From Gammaproteobacteria bacterium (GTDB lineage: Bacteria; Pseudomonadota; Gammaproteobacteria; JALTLT01), in assembly GCA_027001815.1 (NCBI GenBank), contig JALTLT010000391.1, positions 1 to 10,740 on the forward strand: a DNA stretch of 10,740 bases, written 5' to 3'. Below the pieces are notes generated by a model. It worked only from the letters and a program-made list of their open reading frames with translations. It made no database searches and had not been told where the DNA came from. Below, one piece after another: positions 6,115 through 10,740 of this stretch. Positions within the stretch are counted from its first letter, which is position 1, and each line of letters begins with the position of its first letter. Made by a program: the position numbers and the translations under genes.

Positions 6115-6211
6115 GTTGAACAAGCCCATCCCTGGCCTTTTTCAACGCCGGAAGCCGAAAATGCGATTTCCGGCTTCCTCCCGTTTTCAACGACCCGGCG
6201 TCATTGGAAAG
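6115..6211 (-). repeat. Multi-hairpin repeat, copy C (partial)
   Basis: This partial copy lies between the PilZ start and the corB stop, in the same orientation as copy B. It retains an eroded form of the GTTGAAAAAGG/CCTTTTTCAAC hairpin (6115-6146), the GGAAGCCG/CGGCTTCC hairpin (6150-6178), and an imperfect TTTTCAACGAC/GTCATTGGAAA hairpin (6184-6210). The two hairpins seen at the other end of copies B and D are absent. It starts 42 bases past the corB stop in the direction of corB transcription. Confidence 0.75.
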
Positions 6212-6252
6212 GGCGATGTCTTCCTGTATCGCACTCATCCCTTCGGAGGCGT

Positions 6253-7530
6253 TCAGTCGCCGCCCCCCTCGCGGTGCAGCTTCGGCCGGATACGCGCCAC
6301 TTTCACCTTGTTCTCCGCTACCTGGACGATCTCTACCGGATGATCGGCGATCAGCAGGCTGGTGCCCGGTTCCGGGATCGCCTCCAGGTACTCCAGGATC
6401 AGGCCGTTGAGGGTCTTGGGCCCGTCGGTGGGCAGGTGCCAGCCGAGGCCACGGTTGAGGTCGCGGATGTGCACCCCCCCCTCCACCAGATAGCTGCCGT
6501 CCTCCTGGGGGCGGATCTCCTCGAACATGTCCTGGGGGTCGGTGGTGAATTCGCCGATGATCTCCTCGAGGATGTCCTCCAGGGTGACCAGCCCCTCGAT
6601 GTCACCGTACTCGTTGACCACCAGGCCGATACGCAGGCGCGCCTTCTGGAAGTTGAGGATCTGCTGGTTGAGGGAGGTGGTCTCGGGGATGAAGTAGGGC
6701 TTGTGGACCACCTCCAGGAGCTGCTCCAGGGAGAAGCTCCCCTGGTGCATGAGGGGCAGCACCTGGCGCATGTGCAGCATGCCGATCACGTTGTCGATGC
6801 TGTGGCGGTAGACCGGCATCTTGGTGTAGGGGCTCTCCTCGAGCCGGCGCAGGATCTCTTCCCACGACTCCTCCACGTCGATGCCGACGATTTCGCCGCG
6901 GGGGATCATGATGTCCTCCACGGTCACCTTCTCCAGGTCGAGGATCGAGAGCAGCATCTCCTGGTGGCGGCGCGGGATGAGGCTGCCCGCCTCGTTGACC
7001 ACGGTGCGCAGCTCCTCGGTACTGAGGCTGAGGCTGGCGGAGGTCTTGCGGTCGACCCCCAGGGGGCGGAGCACCCAGTAGGCGAGGGTGTTGATCACCC
7101 ACACCACCGGCGCGAGGAGTTTCAGCAGCGGGGTGTAGATGAAGGCCGCCGGGAAGGCGAGCCGTTCCGGGTGGAGGGCGGCGAGGGTCTTGGGCGCCAC
7201 CTCGGCGAAGATCAGCACCACCAGGGTGAGCAGGCCGGCGCCCACCGCCACCGCCCCCTCGCCACCGAGCCGCAGGGCGATCAGGGTGGTGAGGGAGGAG
7301 GCGAGGATGTTGACGAAGTTGTTGCCCAGCAGGATCAGGCCGATCAGCCGGTCCGGCTGGTCGAGCAGGCGCGCCGCCAGCCGTGCGCCGGGCGAGCCCT
7401 TTTCCGCCAGGTGGCGGAGGCGGTAGCGGTTGAGGGTCATCAGCCCCGTCTCGGATCCTGAGAAGAAGCCGGAAAGCAGCAGCAGTACCACCAGGGCACC
7501 GAACAGCACACTCAGGGGGATCTCGTTCAA
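6253..7530 (-). CDS. corB: CNNM/CorC-type membrane protein with CBS domains (CorB/YfjD)
   Basis: The 425-residue protein has an N-terminal DUF21/CNNM membrane domain (about 5-150) with SGSETGLMTLNRYRLRH and LLGNNFVNILAS, then a CBS pair (about 195-325, with DIMIPRGEIVGID and GLVVNEYGDIEGLVTLEDI), and a C-terminal CorC_HlyC domain (about 335-415, with DLNRGLGWHLP). It closely resembles E. coli YfjD (CorB) over its length. Members are linked to Mg2+/Co2+ homeostasis or efflux; the substrate is not shown here. The start is a TTG (7530-7528): in-frame stop TAG lies 36 bases upstream with no ATG or GTG between, and the N-terminus fits the family. GAGG lies about 11 bases upstream. ypjD and ffh, its E. 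coli neighbours, are nearby. Confidence 0.93.
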   Translation of the reverse strand: MNEIPLSVLFGALVVLLLLSGFFSGSETGLMTLNRYRLRHLAEKGSPGARLAARLLDQPDRLIGLILLGNNFVNILASSLTTLIALRLGGEGAVAVGAGLLTLVVLIFAEVAPKTLAALHPERLAFPAAFIYTPLLKLLAPVVWVINTLAYWVLRPLGVDRKTSASLSLSTEELRTVVNEAGSLIPRRHQEMLLSILDLEKVTVEDIMIPRGEIVGIDVEESWEEILRRLEESPYTKMPVYRHSIDNVIGMLHMRQVLPLMHQGSFSLEQLLEVVHKPYFIPETTSLNQQILNFQKARLRIGLVVNEYGDIEGLVTLEDILEEIIGEFTTDPQDMFEEIRPQEDGSYLVEGGVHIRDLNRGLGWHLPTDGPKTLNGLILEYLEAIPEPGTSLLIADHPVEIVQVAENKVKVARIRPKLHREGGGD

Positions 7531-7566
7531 GGGAAGGGAAACCTCGTGTGGCCCGGAGCGGAGTGT

Positions 7567-7816
7567 CTAGCCTGAAAGTAGCATGAAGCTGCCGGATGGA
7601 CGTGCGTCTGGCGTGTTCGAGTGTGCCGCCCTGCAGTGCAAGGCGTAGTGATCGCTACGGCTTGCGCGAAAAGCGGTGCAATCGGGCGCGCCAGGCGTGC
7701 AGACACCGGCAGAGCGGGCCGGGAACAAGTCGTTACCCGCCAATATCCGGAATATTTTATTTATAAACATAAAGTTGAATGCAATATTCGGCGGTTTCGC
7801 GCAATTTTCAGGCTAG
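7567..7816. mobile_element. 250-bp inverted-repeat element with TA ends (possible MITE)
   Basis: Bases 7567-7582 and 7801-7816 are inverted repeats matching at 14 of 16 positions (CTAGCCTGAAA is perfect). TA dinucleotides lie at the ends (TAGCC... and ...GGCTA), compatible with the TA target used by IS630/Tc1-type elements, though a chance palindrome is possible. The interior includes a CGTAG/CTACG hairpin near 7645-7665 and an AT-rich patch (7742-7790) unlike the surrounding GC-rich DNA. A 67-codon frame on the minus strand spans it but is not convincing as a gene. The corB promoter must lie in or near this element, and copy D begins 3 bases after it. Confidence 0.5.
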
Positions 7817-7819
7817 TAA

Positions 7820-7981
7820 CAGGCTGTTGAAAAACCCCGTTTTTCGGCAGCCTGTGGGGCGGTGCAGGGATGCACCGACGTTTTCAATGACGGCAAGTCA
7901 TTGAAAACGTGAGGAAGCCGAAAATCGCATTTTCGGCTTCCGGCGTTGAAAAAGGCCAGGACGGCCTTTTTCAACATCCTG
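7820..7981 (+). repeat. Multi-hairpin repeat, copy D (fullest; five hairpins)
   Basis: Five consecutive stems can be drawn. (1) CAGGCTG 7820-7826 with CAGCCTG 7848-7854, inner GAAAAAC/GTTTTTC. (2) CGGTGCA/TGCACCG 7860-7877, loop GGGA. (3) A perfect 13-bp stem 7879-7891 with 7897-7909 (CGTTTTCAATGAC). (4) A perfect 12-bp stem 7913-7924 with 7930-7941 (GGAAGCCGAAAA). (5) A perfect 13-bp stem 7945-7957 with 7963-7975 (GTTGAAAAAGGCC). Stem 5 has flanking A and T runs and lies 54 bases past the ypjD stop, so it could terminate ypjD transcription. No protein is encoded. Confidence 0.9.
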
Positions 7982-8028
7982 GTAATTCAACCGGTGGTGG
8001 TGGCGGGAGTCAAGCGGCGCGGTGGGGC

Positions 8029-8835
8029 TCAGCGCTGCAGGATCAGCTCCAGCACCAGCTTGCTGCCGAAGTAGGCCAGCATCAGGGTGGCGAATCCGGT
8101 GAGCGTCCAGCGGATGGCGGTGCGTCCCCGCCAGCCGAAGCGCCAGCGCCCCCACAGCAGGATCGCGAACAGCAGCCAGGCGATCAGCGACAGCACCGTC
8201 TTGTGGACCAGGTGGCTGGCGAAGATGTCCTCGATGAAGAGGACCCCGATCAGCAGGCCGATGGTGAGCAGGGCGAAACCCAGGCCGATGAGCCGGAAGA
8301 GCAGCGTCTCCATCACCTGCAGGGGGGGCAGGGCAGAGACGAAACCGCGCGGCCGCCGGTTCCGGAGCTGCCGTTCCTGGGCCATCAGCAGGATCGCCTG
8401 GACCATCGCCAGGCCGAGGAAGGCGTAGGCGAGAAAGGAGACGAAGATGTGCGCCTCGAGCTGCCACGGGGCGCCGGCGGGGACGATCCGCTGGGAGGTG
8501 AGCAGCAGCTCCAGGATCAGGGCTACGGCGCTGAAGGGGAAGAGCAGCAGGCCCAGGTTCTCCAGCGGGTTGCGCAACAGGCTGATCATCATCAGGATCA
8601 CCGAGAGCCAGGCCACCAGTGACAGGGCGTTGAAGATACCCAGATTGATCCCCTCCGGGCTGAAGACCCGCGGGTAGAGGAGCGAGCCATGCAGCAGTAC
8701 CGCTGCGCCAGCCAGGGCGAGGATGATCTGTCGGCAGCGCATCCCCTCGCGCTTCTGCACGATGCGCCGGACCAGCAGTCCGGTGGCCGCCAGGTAGAGC
8801 AGGATGGCGGAGACGGCGACGACGAGTGTATTCAT
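8029..8835 (-). CDS. ypjD: YpjD, CcsA-like cytochrome c assembly family inner-membrane protein
   Basis: From the ATG at 8835 the product is 268 residues, near the 263 of E. coli YpjD, with about eight hydrophobic helices. Features of the CcsA/CcmF-like family include conserved histidines in LEAHIFVSFLAYAFLG and HLVHKTVLSLIAWLLF, and LLWGRWRFGWRGRTAIRW near the end, a degenerate counterpart of the WWD-like region. The precise role of YpjD is not established; heme handling is inferred from the family. The frame stays open to 9087, but the added ~84 residues are polar and Arg/Pro-rich without a family match, so the internal ATG is chosen. Ribosome binding is poor. Its neighbours corB and ffh repeat the E. 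coli order, though here a hydrolase gene separates it from ffh. Confidence 0.9.
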   Translation of the reverse strand: MNTLVVAVSAILLYLAATGLLVRRIVQKREGMRCRQIILALAGAAVLLHGSLLYPRVFSPEGINLGIFNALSLVAWLSVILMMISLLRNPLENLGLLLFPFSAVALILELLLTSQRIVPAGAPWQLEAHIFVSFLAYAFLGLAMVQAILLMAQERQLRNRRPRGFVSALPPLQVMETLLFRLIGLGFALLTIGLLIGVLFIEDIFASHLVHKTVLSLIAWLLFAILLWGRWRFGWRGRTAIRWTLTGFATLMLAYFGSKLVLELILQR

Positions 8836-9254
8836 GAATGGGTCATATTTCACAGCGGTTTGCGGCAGCCAGCCGCGATAATGGCACAAGGTCCTGTCCC
8901 TTGGAACCCTGCCGATCTGTGACGCGATCCGCGCTTTCCATCCCGCTGCGCTGAATCTTGGGCGCGTTGTAGCTATAATCCGCTGGATTGCGGTTGGATT
9001 TCGGGTGACGGGCGGGGCCTGCCGATGGAAAGGCTCCGGTGCGGTCCGCATTCCCCGAGGGATGCGTGCCCCCACAGATGGCACCATTCTACAGTCAAAG
9101 GCAAAACAAGTGCCAGTTGGTTGCTCCGTGGTTGGCGGTTGCTGCGGAGTGGGCCATCGGGGGGACGCAGATCTCGCGACGCCCCCTGCCGGGTGGGTCG
9201 GTTCTGGCCTTGTTTCTCGGCCGCGGAACAGCGGGGCGGGTTCGGAAGGGTTCG
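8836..9254. other. Divergent intergenic region, ypjD / MBL hydrolase
   Basis: This 419-base gap separates two divergent genes. It contains a sigma-54-like site toward ypjD (annotated separately) and a lone TATAAT at 8974-8979 on the plus strand, for which I find no good -35 element at 16-18 bases. Short open frames cross it on both strands but none has a recognisable product. No hairpin, tRNA or known small RNA was recognised. Confidence 0.6.
9101..9115 (-). promoter_or_regulatory. Candidate sigma-54 (-24/-12) promoter toward ypjD
   Basis: On the minus strand TGGCAC (9115-9110) is followed by five bases and TTGC (9104-9101), giving the invariant GG-N10-GC spacing of sigma-54 promoters with all ten specified consensus bases. 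Transcription would start near 9089 and leave a leader of about 250 bases before ypjD. An enhancer-binding protein site would be expected further upstream, toward or inside the divergent hydrolase gene; none was identified. Confidence 0.4.
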
Positions 9255-10019
9255 ATGAAGATTCGGGTATGCGGGTGCAGCGGCGGCATCGGCGAGGGTC
9301 GCAAGACCACCTCGCTGCTGGTCGATGACACCATCCTGATCGATGCCGGTACCGGCATGTTCGACCTGCCGCTGGAGGCGCTGCGGCGCATCCGGCACGT
9401 CTATCTCAGCCACTCCCATCTCGATCACGTGGCGGGTGTGCCGCTGCTGGTGGACACCATCTTCGACGATCTCGAGGAGCCGCTCACCATCCACGCCCGT
9501 GCGGAGACCCTGGAGGCGCTGCGTGCCCACGTCTTCAACGATGTCATCTGGCCCGACTTCAGCCGGATCCCCAATCACGACCGGCCGGTGATGCGCTATT
9601 GCGAGATGGTGGTGGGGGAGCGGCGCACCATCCACGGTTGTACCGTGGAGTCGGTCTCCGTCAACCACCAGGTGCCGGCGGTGGGCTACCGCATCCAGTG
9701 CGCCGGGGGCTCCTTCGCCTTCAGCGGCGACACCACTACCAACGACGCCTTCTGGGAGATGCTCAATCGCCACGACGACCTGGACATCCTGATCGTCGAG
9801 GCGGCCTTTCCGGAGCGTGATCTGGAACTGGCGCGGCTGGCGTGTCATTATTGTCCCAGTCTGCTGGCGGCGGATCTGGCCAAGCTGCGGCACCATCCGG
9901 AGATCTACCTCACCCACCTCAAGCCGGGTGCGGAGGAGGAGATCGTCGCCGAGTGCCGGGCGGCCATGCCCGAGCTGGAGTTCCTGCGCCTCGAGAACGG
10001 CCAGGAGTTCCTTCTCTGA
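9255..10019 (+). CDS. MBL-fold metallohydrolase (cyclic-nucleotide phosphodiesterase-like)
   Basis: The 254-residue cytosolic protein has the complete metallo-beta-lactamase metal site: SHSHLDH (His53, His55, Asp57, His58), His138 in SVNHQVPAVGY, Asp159 in FSGDT and His211 in THLKP. HSHLDHVAG resembles the class II cyclic-nucleotide phosphodiesterase signature, and proteins of this type are often labelled 3',5'-cyclic-nucleotide phosphodiesterase; RNase Z-like or other hydrolase activity cannot be excluded. The ATG at 9255 is chosen because GGAAGGG lies 4 bases upstream and the family begins at MKIRVCGCSGGIG; the frame extends to 9039 without resemblance. It is divergent from ypjD and same-strand with ffh, 266 bases apart. 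Confidence 0.88.
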   Translation: MKIRVCGCSGGIGEGRKTTSLLVDDTILIDAGTGMFDLPLEALRRIRHVYLSHSHLDHVAGVPLLVDTIFDDLEEPLTIHARAETLEALRAHVFNDVIWPDFSRIPNHDRPVMRYCEMVVGERRTIHGCTVESVSVNHQVPAVGYRIQCAGGSFAFSGDTTTNDAFWEMLNRHDDLDILIVEAAFPERDLELARLACHYCPSLLAADLAKLRHHPEIYLTHLKPGAEEEIVAECRAAMPELEFLRLENGQEFLL

Positions 10020-10082
10020 GCAGCGGCCCGCCAGGCTTCGATTCAGAGGAGGGTGTGGGCGTTTTCTGCAGGGTCCCGAGAG

Positions 10083-10176
10083 GCGGGGAGGCCCTTCCGG
10101 GAGACGCCGTGACCCCATCCCTGGAGGCTCGTCGGCGGCATTGCTGCCGCCAGCGCTCCCGGAAGGGCCTCCCCGC
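10083..10176. repeat. Perfect 21-bp inverted repeat with inner hairpin
   Basis: Bases 10083-10103 (GCGGGGAGGCCCTTCCGGGA plus G) are perfectly complementary to 10156-10176. The 52-base interior holds a smaller hairpin, GGCGGCA (10134-10140) with TGCCGCC (10145-10151), loop TTGC. No T-run follows, so it is not a typical intrinsic terminator. It sits between the hydrolase stop and ffh. It may be an mRNA-stabilising or attenuating structure, or a mobile-repeat remnant. It does not carry the conserved GGAAGG-type loop context of 4.5S RNA. Confidence 0.85.
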
Positions 10177-10246
10177 TCCCGGGGCGACACGCCCTCCATG
10201 TCGAAGATCGGCAGGCTGCCGGTGACATTCCCGCCACCCCTCCCGA

Positions 10247-10263
10247 CCCCGGCTGGTCCGGGG
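10247..10263 (+). other. Small GC hairpin upstream of ffh
   Basis: CCCCGG (10247-10252) and CCGGGG (10258-10263) form a 6-bp stem with loop CTGGT, ending 22 bases before the ffh start. It would lie in the ffh leader if transcription starts upstream. No U-tract follows. The remaining DNA from 10177 to 10285 shows no clear promoter. Confidence 0.4.
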
Positions 10264-10285
10264 CCCTCATGAAGAAGACGGATCC

Positions 10286-10740
10286 ATGTTTGACAACCTG
10301 ACCGAACGCCTCGGCCGCACCCTGCAGAATCTGCGTGGCCAGGGGCGCCTGACCGAGGAGAACATCAAGGAGGCCATCCGCGAGGTGCGCATGGCCCTGC
10401 TGGAGGCGGATGTCGCCCTGCCGGTGGTGAAGGAGTTCATCGACCGGGTGAGGGCGCGTGCCGTGGGCCAGGAGGTGCTGAAGAGCCTCACCCCCGGCCA
10501 GGTGTTCGTCAAGATCGTCAACGACGAGCTGGTACACATCATGGGTGAGGCCAACGAGGGTCTCGACCTGCGCACCCAGCCGCCGGCGGTGATCCTGATG
10601 GCCGGCCTGCAGGGTGCCGGCAAGACCACCACCGCCGCCAAGCTGGCCCGCTGGCTGAAGGAGCGCGAGAAGAAGTCGGTGCTGCTGGTGAGCGTCGACG
10701 TCTACCGGCCGGCCGCCATCGAACAGCTCAAGACCCTCGC
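10286..10740 (+). CDS. ffh: Signal recognition particle protein Ffh, N-terminal part
   Basis: The frame starts at ATG 10286 and is open to the window edge (151 full codons). The N domain is intact (MFDNLTERLGRTLQNLRGQG, then EVRMALLEADVALPVVKEF at about 33-51), followed by the start of the SRP GTPase G domain with the P-loop GLQGAGKTTTAAKLA (107-121) and DVYRPAAIEQL (138-148). Ffh binds 4.5S RNA and signal sequences and docks with FtsY for co-translational membrane targeting. The G-domain remainder and the methionine-rich M domain lie beyond the window. Only a weak GGAT ribosome binding site is visible. Its proximity to ypjD and corB matches the E. coli arrangement. Confidence 0.97.
   Translation, partial: MFDNLTERLGRTLQNLRGQGRLTEENIKEAIREVRMALLEADVALPVVKEFIDRVRARAVGQEVLKSLTPGQVFVKIVNDELVHIMGEANEGLDLRTQPPAVILMAGLQGAGKTTTAAKLARWLKEREKKSVLLVSVDVYRPAAIEQLKTL

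Noticed and set aside
6028..7461. Plus-strand frame of 477 codons opposite corB
   Set aside because: Antisense shadow; rich in His, Asp, Val and Gln from reversed codons of corB.
7567..7770. 67-codon minus-strand frame inside the TA-bounded element
   Set aside because: It ends at the inverted repeat itself, lacks a ribosome binding site and a recognisable domain, and is better explained as repeat sequence.
8974..8979. TATAAT as a promoter for the hydrolase gene or a small RNA
   Set aside because: No acceptable -35 element at 16-18 bases and 275 bases to the next start codon; noted only within the intergenic entry.
10083..10176. 4.5S (SRP) RNA gene next to ffh
   Set aside because: The stem is a simple perfect inverted repeat without the conserved SRP RNA internal loops and GGAA-type tetraloop region.
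8973..10199. Minus-strand frame of 408 codons opposite the MBL gene
   Set aside because: Antisense to a gene with all metal-site residues; the translation has no family features.

Overview
The window looks like chromosomal DNA of a high-GC gammaproteobacterium. It carries the EF-P beta-lysylation set (epmB, efp, epmA), a psd close to the E. coli form, prmB, and a ypjD/corB/ffh neighbourhood like that of E. coli. Genus cannot be decided from the sequence; the copper-handling genes and base composition would suit a purple-sulfur or sulfur-oxidising lineage (inference, low certainty).

Layout. (1) 1-1745: the 5' end of epmB (minus, cut by the window edge), then efp and epmA (plus), the translation factor EF-P with two of the enzymes that modify its Lys34. 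(2) 1746-2108: gene-free, with a pyrimidine microsatellite and an ~85-bp-period repeat. (3) 2109-4122 (minus): sco, PCu(A)C copper chaperone and psd in a tight likely operon. (4) 4178-4522: a MITE-like element with ~33-bp terminal inverted repeats. (5) 4558-5466: prmB (plus). (6) 5670-6038 (minus): a PilZ-domain protein with a candidate sigma-28 promoter. (7) 6253-7530 (minus): a CorB/YfjD-type membrane CBS protein with a TTG start. (8) 7567-8028: gene-free, with a second inverted-repeat-bounded element and the fullest multi-hairpin repeat. (9) 8029-8835 (minus): ypjD. (10) 9255-10019 (plus): a metallo-beta-lactamase-fold hydrolase. (11) 10286-10740 (plus): the 5' part of ffh.

The genes are mostly housekeeping: EF-P modification, CuA/cytochrome oxidase copper delivery, phospholipid synthesis, ribosomal protein L3 methylation, c-di-GMP sensing and SRP targeting. 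The unusual content is between them. Four related copies of a multi-hairpin repeat (A-D) lie between genes; three follow shortly after a stop codon (prmB, corB, ypjD) and one is nested in the inverted-repeat element between sco and prmB. The fullest copy folds on paper into five consecutive hairpins, and another copy appears to have lost one hairpin cleanly. Other notable points are a native His6 tail on the copper chaperone, a compensatory base-pair change in the repeat after epmA, a sigma-54-like site upstream of ypjD, and a perfect 21-bp inverted repeat before ffh. I found no CRISPR array, tRNA, rRNA, prophage or defence genes.
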